A DNA stretch of 64,000 nt from Leptolyngbya sp. O-77 (GCF_001548395.1 NZ_AP017367.1:2145001-2209000), one strand, 5' to 3'. Shown: positions 9,381 to 18,700, counted from the first letter of the stretch. The notes: a model not told the origin generated them from the letters alone. A program made the numbers and translations.

Positions 9381-9719
9381 CTACTCACCTTGATAAACGT
9401 CAGGCAAATCGTCAAACCCGCCCAGCAGGTAGTCGGGAAACAGGGTCGGCGTGGTGTTGGGGCGATCGCCCTGCGATTCTAGCGGCGTGAGGTCGGTGGG
9501 GGGGCGATCGCTGCTCCAGGCCCACCACGCAGTGCCGCAGGCGCAGTGATAAAACTCCTGCCACTTGCGGCGGTGGTCGTGGGTAAAGACGGGCGATCGC
9601 CGATTAATCCACACTTGCTGCGCTTCAGTACAAGACAAGCGGCAGGTTGGACAACAGAACTCAACGGCGTGAACCGCCGCCTCTGTCCAGTCGGGCGGCA
9701 CGAGAGCAAAAGCGTCCAT
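9381..9719 (-). CDS. Small Cys-rich protein, zinc-ribbon-like
   Basis: A 112-residue protein with CCPTCRLSC near residue 24 and CACG near residue 60, a spacing compatible with a zinc ribbon. Trp and His residues flank the second pair (YHCACGTAWWAW). It resembles small conserved cyanobacterial proteins of unknown function; no catalytic motif is visible. It stands alone, convergent with the PiT gene. Confidence 0.7.
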   Translation of the reverse strand: MDAFALVPPDWTEAAVHAVEFCCPTCRLSCTEAQQVWINRRSPVFTHDHRRKWQEFYHCACGTAWWAWSSDRPPTDLTPLESQGDRPNTTPTLFPDYLLGGFDDLPDVYQGE

Positions 9720-9926
9720 GAGCAGGTGCGGGAAAGGAATACCCCTATCCTATCCGACTCGTCAAGCGGCTAGATTTTCGACGAGCCAGCATAGAAATTT
9801 TTATCCCTTTCCCCCGGTCTTATGTAAAATCCAAGGCGAGGCCGTCAGCAAATTGCCCCCTTCGGAATAGCGCGACCCATTGCGTGAGCGGTTCGTCCTG
9901 ATCGCTCCCTCAGTTTGCGACCGAGC

Positions 9927-9996
9927 GACCGATTGCGAGTGACCGATTGCGAGTGACCAATTGCAAGTGACCAATTGCAAGTGACCAATTGCGACC
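9927..9996. repeat. 14-bp tandem repeats, about five units
   Basis: GACCGATTGCGAGT twice, GACCAATTGCAAGT twice, then GACCAATTGCGACC. The paired variants suggest stepwise duplication. They lie in the 372-base spacer upstream of the nucleoside transporter gene; no gene is seen there. Confidence 0.8.
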
Positions 9997-10091
9997 GAGT
10001 TGGTGACTAGGCGTAGTCTAATCGCTCTCTATCGCTGCATAAGCTGCATAACCATGACGACCCGGATTTACCTCAGAGAGGACAAAGTCAA

Positions 10092-11687
10092 ATGTCGATT
10101 CTGAATTTAATCTCCTTTGTTGGAATTTTCGGGCTGTGTGCAGTCGCCTGGCTGTTTTCCGAAAACCGCGATCCCAAGTATTTTCCCTGGCGTGTGGTGA
10201 TTTGGGGCATCCTGCTCCAGCTTATTCTGGGCTTTTTGGTGTTTGCCTTTCCGATTACGCAGCTTTTTCTGCAATGGTTTACCGATTTGCTGAACGTTAT
10301 TTTTGATGCAGCCGACGCGGGCGCACGGTTTGTATTTGGCAATCGATTGGTTCCCATACCAGGTCAAGAGCCGCTGGTGCTGTCCCCGCTGCCTGCATCG
10401 GGCACCTGTGCGCCAGCGCAGCCAGGAGAGGTGCTGCCGGGGCTGTGCGGCATTCAGTTGGGCTATATCTTTGCATTTCGGGCCCTGCCAGCGGTCATTT
10501 TCTTTTCGGGGCTGATGGCGCTGCTCTATAACTTGGGGATTATCCAGGTCGTTACAAATTTCTTTGCCCGGATCTTCTACCGCGCCATGCGCCTGAGCGG
10601 AGCAGAATCCCTCAGCGGCGCGGCGAATATTTTTGTGGGCATTGAGGCGGCAATCGTAGTGAAGCCGTTTCTGGCCAGCATGACCCGCAGCGAACTACTG
10701 GCGATTCTGGCGTGCTGCTTTGGCACGGCGGCCTCGTCTACGCTGGCGATTTACGTGAGTTTTCTGAAGCCTGTGTTTCCGAATATTCTGGGGCATCTGG
10801 TGTCGGCCTCGGTGATGGCAATTCCGGCGTGTTTTGTGCTGTCGAAGATTTTGCTGCCGGAAACGACCGTGCCGGTGACGGCGGGCGGCATTCCCGACGA
10901 GCGATCGCTCGATCAGGCGCTCAACGAAGAAGTGGAAGACTTTGAGGCAGGTGTAGCGCGGACAGAACCCGTGCATCAAGAAACCGTGGCAGGGGAACCG
11001 ATCGAGCGGGTGAGTCCACTGGATGCCGCCATTGTGGGCGCACTGGACGGCGTGAAAATGGCCGTGGCGATCGCCGCTGTGCTGATTCTGATCCTGGGTT
11101 TGGTGTATCTGGTCAACCAATTTTTTGGCGCTCTGGCTAGTATTCCCGGCCCCATTGGCAGCGTCTTTCAGGTGATTACGCTACAAAACATTTTGGGGGC
11201 GCTGTTTTTGCCGCTGACGGTGCTAACGGGTGTGTCGCTGGACTGGAGCGAACTCTGGGCTTCGTCAGTGATTATCGGTCGTCGCCTGTTTGAAACGGCA
11301 ATTCCGCCCTACCAATCGCTGGCGGCTGCCTCGCGGGATGGCGTATTGGGCGATCGCGCTCTATTGATCGTCAGCTATGCCCTCTCTGGCTTCGCGCACC
11401 TCGCCTCGGTTGGCATCTTTGTCGGCGGCACTACGGCGCTGATTCCCTCTCGCCGCAAAGACATCTCTGAACTGGGCTGGAAGGCGCTGTTTGTGGGCAC
11501 GCTGGCCACCCTGATGATCGCCTGCGTGGCGGGCGTATTCGACACGGGCAACCCTGGCATTCTGGGCACGCCCGACGAACCCGCGCCGCAGACTGCCCCC
11601 GCCAGCCCTGCCGCGCCCAGCCCAGCGGCTCCAGCGCAGACCATCCCTGCGCCCCTTCCTGCCAGCCCCTCGCCAACCACGCCCTAG
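10092..11687 (+). CDS. CNT (NupC-like) concentrative nucleoside transporter
   Basis: A 531-residue membrane protein of the concentrative nucleoside transporter family. It opens with hydrophobic segments (LISFVGIFGLCAVAWLF). The family core is present: FRALPAVIFFSGLMALLYNLGIIQ, GAESLSGAANIFVGIEA, and a second repeat GVSLDWSELW followed by SYALSGFAHLASVGI. The family imports nucleosides with H+ or Na+. Two features are unusual: an insert of about 45 acidic residues (near residues 265-310) between core halves, and a Pro/Ala-rich C-terminal tail (APQTAPASPAAPSP). GAGAGGA lies about 12 bases upstream of the ATG. Confidence 0.9.
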   Translation: MSILNLISFVGIFGLCAVAWLFSENRDPKYFPWRVVIWGILLQLILGFLVFAFPITQLFLQWFTDLLNVIFDAADAGARFVFGNRLVPIPGQEPLVLSPLPASGTCAPAQPGEVLPGLCGIQLGYIFAFRALPAVIFFSGLMALLYNLGIIQVVTNFFARIFYRAMRLSGAESLSGAANIFVGIEAAIVVKPFLASMTRSELLAILACCFGTAASSTLAIYVSFLKPVFPNILGHLVSASVMAIPACFVLSKILLPETTVPVTAGGIPDERSLDQALNEEVEDFEAGVARTEPVHQETVAGEPIERVSPLDAAIVGALDGVKMAVAIAAVLILILGLVYLVNQFFGALASIPGPIGSVFQVITLQNILGALFLPLTVLTGVSLDWSELWASSVIIGRRLFETAIPPYQSLAAASRDGVLGDRALLIVSYALSGFAHLASVGIFVGGTTALIPSRRKDISELGWKALFVGTLATLMIACVAGVFDTGNPGILGTPDEPAPQTAPASPAAPSPAAPAQTIPAPLPASPSPTTP

Positions 11688-11758
11688 CAGAAGACTTTTC
11701 GAGGTTTCTGGGAAACGTTGACTTGATTTCCAGCCAAGCGGAAACCCAGTCGCAGGTT

Positions 11759-12460
11759 TCACGCCAGATATCGCGCCCACTGACTCACAATTTCCGGCGA
11801 GCCGTACCAGAGTCGTCCCGGTCGCGGCGAATGAACGACATCCGGCAGGGTAATATTCTCCGCGCCTTCCAGGTGGGCTGCTTCGATGGGCGTAATGCCG
11901 TCGCCCCAGCAGCCGCCCACACCGCAGGTCATTTCGTAGCTGCTGTGGGCAAACCAGGCGCCCGGTCGCCGCTGCCCATACACAGCTTTGCCCGCCACGC
12001 ACACATAGCGCACCTGCGGATAGAATGCGCCCGGATAGTGCGTTTTCACAAAGTCTAGGTTGCGCCGCGTCCAGCGCTCCTGGCTGATGTGGGGGGTGCC
12101 CAGGGTGACCAGTGTTGCCACCGATGGATGGGCCTTCCAGAGACAAGACTTGCCCGCGTCGCTGGGGTGAATCTGGTACGGCACTTCGCCCAAATAGATC
12201 CGAGCAATCCAGCCGCCTGCGGAATGGCCGACCAAATTGAGGCGATCGCCCCCTGTTTCCTGTTGCACCTGGCGCACCGTCGCATCCAGCTTTTCCAGAA
12301 TCGGAGTCATCGAGCGGCCGCCCAGCGTTGGCACCCAGTCTCGTCGCCGCAGGGGAACGGTCTTGGCCCAAATGCCCAGCCCTTCGAGCGCCTGCTCCAT
12401 CTCGCGATAGGGCGCAGCATCGGCAAAGTACCCCGGCAAAATGACGGTTGGCAAGCTCAT
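11759..12460 (-). CDS. Alpha/beta hydrolase, lipase-like
   Basis: A 233-residue alpha/beta hydrolase. It starts MSLPTVILPGYF and carries a nucleophile elbow LVGHSAGGW, where Ser is the likely nucleophile, followed by TLGTPHIS and a C-terminal DVVHSP with the likely catalytic His. The ATG at 12460 overlaps the stop of the upstream hydrolase as ATGA, implying translational coupling; a longer in-frame start at 12517 would lie inside that gene. The substrate is unknown; the fold suits a lipid or ester. Confidence 0.8.
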   Translation of the reverse strand: MSLPTVILPGYFADAAPYREMEQALEGLGIWAKTVPLRRRDWVPTLGGRSMTPILEKLDATVRQVQQETGGDRLNLVGHSAGGWIARIYLGEVPYQIHPSDAGKSCLWKAHPSVATLVTLGTPHISQERWTRRNLDFVKTHYPGAFYPQVRYVCVAGKAVYGQRRPGAWFAHSSYEMTCGVGGCWGDGITPIEAAHLEGAENITLPDVVHSPRPGRLWYGSPEIVSQWARYLA

Positions 12461-13353
12461 TCCCGGTTCCCCGCGCTCAACCAGTCCAGCAGCAGCCGAT
12501 TCACCGTGTCGGGGCACTCGTCGTGGGGGCAGTGGCCGGCCTCCGCAATGGGCGTATACTGCACGCGGTCGGGTTCAGCGGCCGCCAGTTCGCGATAAAT
12601 TTTGGAGCCTGCAATCGGAGTCCAGGGGTCGGCATCGCCCCATAGCACCAGAATCGGCTGCTGCACATGGGGCAACAGTTCCGCAGGGCTGGGGCCGGGC
12701 GGAGCCGTGAGAATTGAGGCAAAGACCTTCTGTGCGCCCGGATCGCAGGAGGGTTCATAGATTAGGTTCACCAGTTCATCGGTGACGGCGGTGTGGTCGC
12801 GGTAGACCTGCATGAGGGTGCGGCGAATGCGAGGCTTTTTGCGGACTTGCTCAAACAAAAACGGGCCCACCAGGTCAGAACTGACTAGCTGGGTAAACAC
12901 GCCCATGACCAGCCGCAGCGGTGGGTTTAGCTCCTCTGGGCGATGGTTCAGCCCGCCTGCTGCGTTGAGCAAAACGACGCGCTGCACTAGGTCGGGATAG
13001 TCGGCGGCCATCATCAGGCTGAGCAACGCGCCGATGGAGTTGCCGACGAACACAGCGGGTGCGCCAATGTGTGCCGCCCAAAAGTCTCTCAGCAGATCTT
13101 GCCAGAGTTCCAAACTGTAGGCGATCGCCGGTTTACTCGATCCACCAAAGCCCAGCAAATCCAGCGCAAACACACGATAGCCCGCCGCCGCCAGCACAGG
13201 GATATTATTTCGCCAGTGCCCAATAGCCGCGCCAAAGCCGTGAATTAGGACAATCGGCTGACCCGTGCCCTGCACAGTGTAGCGGATGGTGTGGCCCTGC
13301 CAGTCCCAGTTGAGATGTTCGAGGGGTTGGGGTGCGGTGAGTTGAGAAGTCAC
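12457..13353 (-). CDS. Alpha/beta hydrolase of the pheophytinase/haloalkane dehalogenase-like group
   Basis: A 298-residue hydrolase: VLIHGFGAAIGHWRNN (oxyanion region), ALDLLGFGGSSKP, nucleophile motif VFVGNSIGALLSL, and a late AGHCPHDECPD with the catalytic His. LVLWGDADPWTP holds the likely acid. This combination is shared by cyanobacterial hydrolases related to plant chlorophyll-catabolism enzymes, but substrate assignment is inference. It is the first gene of a two-gene operon with the lipase-like gene (ATGA overlap). Confidence 0.82.
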   Translation of the reverse strand: MTSQLTAPQPLEHLNWDWQGHTIRYTVQGTGQPIVLIHGFGAAIGHWRNNIPVLAAAGYRVFALDLLGFGGSSKPAIAYSLELWQDLLRDFWAAHIGAPAVFVGNSIGALLSLMMAADYPDLVQRVVLLNAAGGLNHRPEELNPPLRLVMGVFTQLVSSDLVGPFLFEQVRKKPRIRRTLMQVYRDHTAVTDELVNLIYEPSCDPGAQKVFASILTAPPGPSPAELLPHVQQPILVLWGDADPWTPIAGSKIYRELAAAEPDRVQYTPIAEAGHCPHDECPDTVNRLLLDWLSAGNRE

Positions 13354-13439
13354 AGATAAGAGGCTACGGAGAATATTGAAGTTTTCTTAACTTCTTTTAT
13401 CATAAAGGCTTTATCGCCCAGCCACGTCCTCACTAGTTT

Positions 13440-13550
13440 TTGCAACCTTCCCTCTTCCTTCTTCCCTCTTCCTTCTTCCCTCTTCCCTCTTCCCTCTTCC
13501 TTTTTCCTTCTTCCCTCTTCCCTCTTCCCTCTTCCCCCTTCCCTCTTCCC
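13440..13550. repeat. Polypyrimidine heptad tract (CCCTCTT-like)
   Basis: About 110 bases of degenerate 7-bp units built from CTTCCCT, CTTCCTT and CTTTTTC on the plus strand. It lies just downstream of the P-type ATPase gene on the other strand. Such heptanucleotide tracts are known in cyanobacterial genomes; no coding is likely. Confidence 0.85.
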
Positions 13551-13551
13551 C

Positions 13552-16359
13552 TCATCGCCCAGCCCACTTCCTCACCAGCTTCTGCAACTCTACTGCCCAA
13601 AAGCCGATCGTGCTGCCCCCTACGCAGGCCCACAACTCAACGCCTGTAAGCGGCTGAGTTTCAAACCAGCGCTGGAGAACTGGCAGTGTCATCACCAGCA
13701 TTTGCAGCCCAAAGGTGAGCAGCACTGCGCCTAGCATGGGCTTGTTGCTCAGCAGCCCAATTCGCGCCAGCAGGCGGTTTTCGGAGCGCATCGCCAGGGC
13801 CAGCCAGATCCGAGAAAACGCCAGCGTTGCAAACACCATCGTCTGCCAGTTGGGACGGCCCGTAGACCAGGCCCAATAGCCAAAGCCCAGAAACGTAATG
13901 CCCATAAGGATGCCGATCCACACAATATCGCGCCCCACGCCCCGGCTAAACACACTTTCGCCTGGTGGATAAGGCGGTCGCTGCATCACATTTTTCTCGG
14001 CGGGTTCCACGCTCAGCGCCAGCGCCAGCAGCCCGTCTGCCAGCAGGTTAATCCAGAGAATCTGAATCGGGCGCAGGGGCAGGGGCATGGCGATCAGCGG
14101 AGCCAGCAGCATCAGCACCACGCCGCTGACGTTGCCCGTCAGGTTATAGCGGATGAACTTGCGGATGTTGTCGTAGATGACGCGCCCCTCTTCTACTGCC
14201 GCAACGATGGTGGAAAAGTTGTCGTTGAGTAGCACCATATCTGCTGCTTCTTTCGCGACATCGGTGCCCGTAATGCCCATTGCCACGCCGATGTCAGCCT
14301 TTCGCAGGGCGGGCGCATCGTTTACCCCGTCGCCCGTCATGGAGACAATTTCGCCGCGATTTTTCAGGGCTTCCACAATCTTTAGCTTTTGCTGTGGTGA
14401 GACGCGAGCATAGACCGACACCTCGCCCACCTGCTGCTCTAGTTCCTCGGTGGAAAGCTGGTTGAGCTGCTGCCCGGTCAGGTATTTGTCGTTGGTGGCA
14501 ATTTCCAGATCGCGGGCGATGGTGCGGGCCATCAGGGGATGGTCGCCCGTGATCATGACCGTGCGGATGCCTGCTGCGTTGCAGGTTTGCACGGCGGCTT
14601 TGGCTTCGGGGCGAGCCGGATCGAGCATTCCCACCAGCCCTACCATCACCAGGTCTTGCTCGACTTCTAGTTCCTGACCAAGGGGCGGCAGCTCGTTGAG
14701 CAAGCGAAAGGCCACGCCGAGGACGCGAGTGCCCATACTAGCCAGCCGGTCGTTATCTTGCAAAATGCGATCGCGCATGTTGGCATCAAGCGGCTTTTGC
14801 CCGTTGTCCCAAACGTGGGTAGACACCTCTAGCATTCCGTCGATCGCCCCTTTGGTGAGGGCAATGTAGGGGGCATTGGGCAGCTTGACTAGGCTCAGCA
14901 CCAGCTTGCCCACATCGGAAGACTCCCACCCCTGGCGATCGCCCCACTGGTGGATCGTCGTCATCCGCTTGCGGTCGGAATCAAACGGTGCTTCGGACAC
15001 GCGGGGCAGCAGCACTTCTAGTTCTTCTTTGCTCAGGCCTAGACGATCGGCTGCGACCACTAGGGCGATTTCTGTCGGGTCGCCCAGGGCCTTGTCGTTG
15101 CCATTCTCATCTTCTTTGACCAGGGCGTTGTTGCAGAGGGCGCTGCCGCCCAGCGTCAGGGCGATCGGCGCACTCAGCGGCACGCCATCGCCAGGGCGAA
15201 AGATGGACTTATTGCCATCTAGCCGGGAGGTAATTTCGGCAAAGGATTCGCGCAGTTCCACCTGTTCGCCGGCCAGCGCCAGGATTTTCACCGTCATGCG
15301 GTTTTCCGTCAGCGTGCCCGTTTTGTCGGAGCAGATCGTGGTGACGGAGCCGAGGGTTTCTACCGCAGGCAGCTTGCGGATCAGGGCTTGCCGCTTCAGC
15401 ATCCGCCGAGAGCCGATGGCCAGGGCGATCGTCACCACGGCAGGCAGACCTTCGGGAATAATCGCCACGGCCAGGCTGACCGCCGTCAGGAACAGATCTT
15501 CTACATTGCCGCCCCGCGCCAGACCAACAGCAAACATGAGGGCCACCAGCGCCAGAGCCGCAACTGCCAGCCGTTTGCCCAGTTGGTCGAGTCGCTTTTG
15601 CAGCGGCGTTTGTTCCGCCTCTACCGACTGGATCGAGTCGGCAATTTTGCCCAGTTCTGTGTTCATGCCCGTTGCGACGACTAAGCCGCGCCCGCGCCCA
15701 TAGGTGACGACCGTGCCCATGTAGACCATGTTGCGGCGATCGCCCAATGGCAAGTCTTGCCCGTCAATCTTCGCCACCTGCTTTTCTACCGACTCTGACT
15801 CGCCCGTAAAGGCAGCTTCCTGAGTCCGCAGGTTGGTGCTTTCTAGCAGGCGACAGTCTGCCGGAACCTGGTCGCCGTCCTCAAGCTGCACAATGTCGCC
15901 TACCACCAGTTCTCGCGCCAAGATCTGCTGCCACTCGCCATCGCGCCGCACCCGCGCCTTGGGAACCGCCATTTTTCTCAGCGCTGCAAACTCTTTGCCG
16001 GCCCGATATTCTTGCGTGAAGCCCAGCACCGCGTTGAACACCACGATCGCCAGAATCGCCAGCGCGTCTTCAAAATCGCCCAGCAGCGCCGAGGCGATCG
16101 CCGCCACAATCAGCACCACCACGGTCGTTGCGGTGATCTGTTCCCACAGCATCCGCAGCACGCTTTTGGGTGGCGGCTCGGCCAGTTCATTTGCGCCATT
16201 TTGAGAGAGGCGATCGCTTGCTACAGACTGACTCAGCCCCGTGCGTGGATCGGTTCCAAGCTGGCTCAGCGCTTCCTGCGGCTCCAGCGCATACCATCGC
16301 GTCTCCTCTCCAGTTCTCGTTCGCTCCAGCGCATGATCCGGTCGATTGCCTTTATTCAT
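13552..16359 (-). CDS. P-type IIA cation ATPase, PacL-like, probable calcium pump
   Basis: A 935-residue P-type ATPase. It has TGES (FTGESESVEK), the M4 motif PEGLP, the phosphorylation motif CSDKTGTLTEN, TGDHP and the hinge TGDGVNDAPALRKADIGVAMG. About ten membrane helices are visible. Compared with SERCA, M6 keeps Asn and Asp (WINLLADG) and M4 keeps Glu, giving Ca site II. The M5 Glu of site I is Gly (NVSGVV) and the M6 Thr is Ala. This fits a single-site Ca/Mn pump like PMR1. It probably exports divalent cations across the plasma membrane. Confidence 0.88.
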   Translation of the reverse strand: MNKGNRPDHALERTRTGEETRWYALEPQEALSQLGTDPRTGLSQSVASDRLSQNGANELAEPPPKSVLRMLWEQITATTVVVLIVAAIASALLGDFEDALAILAIVVFNAVLGFTQEYRAGKEFAALRKMAVPKARVRRDGEWQQILARELVVGDIVQLEDGDQVPADCRLLESTNLRTQEAAFTGESESVEKQVAKIDGQDLPLGDRRNMVYMGTVVTYGRGRGLVVATGMNTELGKIADSIQSVEAEQTPLQKRLDQLGKRLAVAALALVALMFAVGLARGGNVEDLFLTAVSLAVAIIPEGLPAVVTIALAIGSRRMLKRQALIRKLPAVETLGSVTTICSDKTGTLTENRMTVKILALAGEQVELRESFAEITSRLDGNKSIFRPGDGVPLSAPIALTLGGSALCNNALVKEDENGNDKALGDPTEIALVVAADRLGLSKEELEVLLPRVSEAPFDSDRKRMTTIHQWGDRQGWESSDVGKLVLSLVKLPNAPYIALTKGAIDGMLEVSTHVWDNGQKPLDANMRDRILQDNDRLASMGTRVLGVAFRLLNELPPLGQELEVEQDLVMVGLVGMLDPARPEAKAAVQTCNAAGIRTVMITGDHPLMARTIARDLEIATNDKYLTGQQLNQLSTEELEQQVGEVSVYARVSPQQKLKIVEALKNRGEIVSMTGDGVNDAPALRKADIGVAMGITGTDVAKEAADMVLLNDNFSTIVAAVEEGRVIYDNIRKFIRYNLTGNVSGVVLMLLAPLIAMPLPLRPIQILWINLLADGLLALALSVEPAEKNVMQRPPYPPGESVFSRGVGRDIVWIGILMGITFLGFGYWAWSTGRPNWQTMVFATLAFSRIWLALAMRSENRLLARIGLLSNKPMLGAVLLTFGLQMLVMTLPVLQRWFETQPLTGVELWACVGGSTIGFWAVELQKLVRKWAGR

Positions 16360-16684
16360 GGAAAGCCTGCACCATTTGCCCTATTGGCAGTAGACGTTAG
16401 TTCAAGAAGTTATTCGAGAAGTCGGTTCGAGGCGCTAAGAAAACGGATACCACCCTACTGAAGTCAGGACTACAACACCCCTACGAACGGGAATTAGGGC
16501 GACTGAAGTCACCACTACGAACAGTGAGGAGGGATGGCGGCTGCCTGATCTGGCAACGTCATGGTATCTGACACTCATATCTCATAGCATCAATCCGCAT
16601 TCATAGCATCAATCAGCAGATTGAGGGAGTATTTGACAAGTCATGGCTCAAACAATTGGGTGTGAAACAGGCGTGCCCCATCGT
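16360..16684. other. Intergenic with short direct repeats
   Basis: Two copies of an ACTGAAGTCA-ACTAC element (about 16457-16493 and 16502-16522; the second reads GACTGAAGTCACCACTACGA) and a doubled CATAGCATCAATC near 16585-16612. No gene is seen. Confidence 0.5.
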
Positions 16685-17734
16685 TCAACGGCGTGCAAAT
16701 GGGGCGGGAACCGTGAACGTCATCGGCTGCGTGTGGGTGGGGTGCAAAAACGTGAGCTGGTGGGCATGCAGGCAATAGCCACAGTCGCCCGGCGCAGGCA
16801 GTTTTTCGGCAGGTTCGGTTTGGGAGTTAGGCAGACGGGGCGTGCCATCGGGAAGGTAGAGCGGGTCGCCCAGCAGGGGATAGCCCACCGTCGCCAGGTG
16901 AATGCGAATCTGGTGGGGGCGGCCAGTGAGGATGGTCATCTCGACGAGGGTGCGATCGCCCCACCGCTGCAACACCTGCCCTTCACTGTAGGCCGGTAAA
17001 CCATCGGACATAGCGCCATACACGTATCCGAGAACCGGATGGCGCAATTTTCCGATGGGCTGAGTGATTGTAAAGCGATTGGGCAGATCAGTAGCGCCAA
17101 TTAGCGCAAGATAGGTTTTTTGCAAGGGGCGATCGCCCAAATCTCCAGTCCGACGCACATCATCCGTATGCCAGCCCGAATATAAGTGTGAATGTATTGG
17201 AGAGCGTAAGTGCGAATGCGACTCTGCAAGCGATTTCAACAAGATCTCCGCCTGCTGCGTCTGGTCGCGCATCTGCTGGCTGAGGCTAGACCTGGCAGCG
17301 GGCGATCGCGCCAGCAGCAACAGGCCAGACGTGCCCCGCCCCAAGCGATGCACGGGTGTTGGCGGGTTCTGTGGATAGCGCTGCTGCAACTGACCCAGCA
17401 GCGTATGCTGCAAAAAGCCGCCCCCCGGCAGCACAGGCAAGCCCGACGGCTTGGCCACCACCAGCACGTCCGTATCTTCATGCAAAATGTCGAACTCTAG
17501 CGGTACGTCGGGTTCCTGCCACGGGGGGCGGTGATAGGCAAGCTGCTGCCCCAAACACAGCAAATCCTCCGCTAGGGCACACTGTCCATTTACCAAAATC
17601 TGTCCTTGGGCAATGCGGCTTTGCCACTCGTCGCGGCTGGAGTGTGGATAGCGCTGGCTGTAATAATCCAAGAGCGATCGCCCCACGTCGCGCTGCGTCA
17701 CCTGCTCCCGATAGACCCAACCCTGGTTCATCAA
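16685..17734 (-). CDS. RluA-family pseudouridine synthase-like protein with HRLG motif
   Basis: A 349-residue member of the RluA superfamily. An N-terminal S4-like region (SRIAQGQILVNGQ) precedes the core: VVAKPSGLPVLPGGGF, then VHRLGRGTSGLLLLA, and the late GRPHQIRIHLATVGYPLLGDP. In active RluA enzymes the motif reads HRLD and the Asp is the nucleophile; here Gly replaces it. I recall related HRLGRGTSG proteins in cyanobacteria and plants, so this looks like a subfamily trait and not a sequencing error. It lies 15 bases downstream of azlD on the same strand. Catalysis is doubtful; RNA binding is plausible. Confidence 0.82.
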   Translation of the reverse strand: MMNQGWVYREQVTQRDVGRSLLDYYSQRYPHSSRDEWQSRIAQGQILVNGQCALAEDLLCLGQQLAYHRPPWQEPDVPLEFDILHEDTDVLVVAKPSGLPVLPGGGFLQHTLLGQLQQRYPQNPPTPVHRLGRGTSGLLLLARSPAARSSLSQQMRDQTQQAEILLKSLAESHSHLRSPIHSHLYSGWHTDDVRRTGDLGDRPLQKTYLALIGATDLPNRFTITQPIGKLRHPVLGYVYGAMSDGLPAYSEGQVLQRWGDRTLVEMTILTGRPHQIRIHLATVGYPLLGDPLYLPDGTPRLPNSQTEPAEKLPAPGDCGYCLHAHQLTFLHPTHTQPMTFTVPAPFARR

Positions 17735-17749
17735 TCGCGCTGCAAGCCG

Positions 17750-18046
17750 CTAAGCAAAGGACGAAACCGCCCCAAACACCACACATCCCAGCAAAATGCA
17801 CACCGCCAGCGGCCACTTGCACAGCGCCCCACTCACCACCGCCAGCGTCGCCAGAATCGTCGCCACCGTTTCTAAGGGCTGGCTCCCCAGACCCATTACG
17901 CTCGCTGCTGCCATCGCCAAAATCACCGCCAGCGGCAGATAGGTCAGCCACCGGGTGGGAACCCACTGTTCGGGCAGCCATACGCCCGCTGTTCGCATGA
18001 GAAATGTGCCAATACCTGCAAGCAGGATGAGGAGGGGGAGGGACAT
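17750..18046 (-). CDS. AzlD-family small subunit of a branched-chain amino acid exporter
   Basis: A 98-residue hydrophobic protein with three to four membrane segments and the AzlD pattern IGTFLMRTAGVWLPEQ...RWLTYLPLAVILAMAA. AzlD normally works with AzlC, which is not in this window. It is directly upstream of the RluA-like gene, probably co-transcribed. Confidence 0.78.
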   Translation of the reverse strand: MSLPLLILLAGIGTFLMRTAGVWLPEQWVPTRWLTYLPLAVILAMAAASVMGLGSQPLETVATILATLAVVSGALCKWPLAVCILLGCVVFGAVSSFA

Positions 18047-18092
18047 ACAAGGATGAGAGATAAGACCAAGATGGGGTGTGGTGTTGATTTTG

Positions 18093-18310
18093 GATTTTGG
18101 ATTGGCGATTTTGGATTGGCGATTTTGGATTGGCGATTTTGGATGGCCAGTCCGAGTGTCTACAGGGCTTTCAGCGACTCGGCTTTCAGCAATTTATTTA
18201 CAGCAGCATTTGGAAGGACTGGTATGAGGCGCAAGGTCGGCGCTCTCCTCATCCTATTACCTCTCCAAGTCTTCAACCCAAAATCCAAAACCCAAAATCT
18301 AAAATCCCTC
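18093..18310. repeat. 14-bp GATTTTGGATTGGC tandem repeats with inverted copies
   Basis: Units at 18093-18106, 18107-18120, 18121-18134 and a partial unit to 18148. Complementary CCAAAATCC-type copies run at 18274-18308, so the region can form a long imperfect hairpin. Related repeats recur near 7809-7835, 21239-21281 and 31606-31673. No gene is seen in 18047-18316. Confidence 0.75.
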
Positions 18311-18316
18311 ACTTCA

Positions 18317-18700
18317 TCAATCTGTCCGTTCCATATATGCTCGCCACCCGCCATACTCCGTAATTTCCCGTTGCCCTTCGCACAGGTACGGCTCTCCTAG
18401 CACACCCAGCACGTCTTCGCCGTCGTCTAGCCTAAGGCGGCCGATGCAGAGGCCGGGGGGTTCTTGCAGCAGGAGTAGACCCAGACCGTCTAGGGGAACC
18501 TCCCAGACTTCGACGGCGATCGCCCGGCCGCCCTCGCGCACCCGCAGCATCGCTGGATGGCGATCGCCAATGCTCCACAGGCGATAGGCAGGCTCCGTTT
18601 TGGCTTCGCGGACGAAGATAGCTCCCACCGCAAGCAGATTGCCATTGAGCGCCAGCCCCCGCATCAGCGTTCCATTAACCGCAAGGAGAATTCGTTGCAT
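18317..18700 (-). CDS. Stand-alone allophanate hydrolase C-terminal-like domain (gamma-glutamylcyclotransferase fold)
   Basis: A 127-residue protein beginning VNGTLMRGLALNGNLLAVGAIFVREAKTEPAYRLWSI, which matches the C-terminal domain of allophanate hydrolase (AtzF), ending ITEYGGWRAYM. No amidase domain accompanies it here. In urea amidolyase systems this domain takes part in allophanate breakdown. A free-standing copy may act on allophanate-like compounds or be a separate GGCT-fold protein. Confidence 0.72.
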   Translation of the reverse strand: MQRILLAVNGTLMRGLALNGNLLAVGAIFVREAKTEPAYRLWSIGDRHPAMLRVREGGRAIAVEVWEVPLDGLGLLLLQEPPGLCIGRLRLDDGEDVLGVLGEPYLCEGQREITEYGGWRAYMERTD

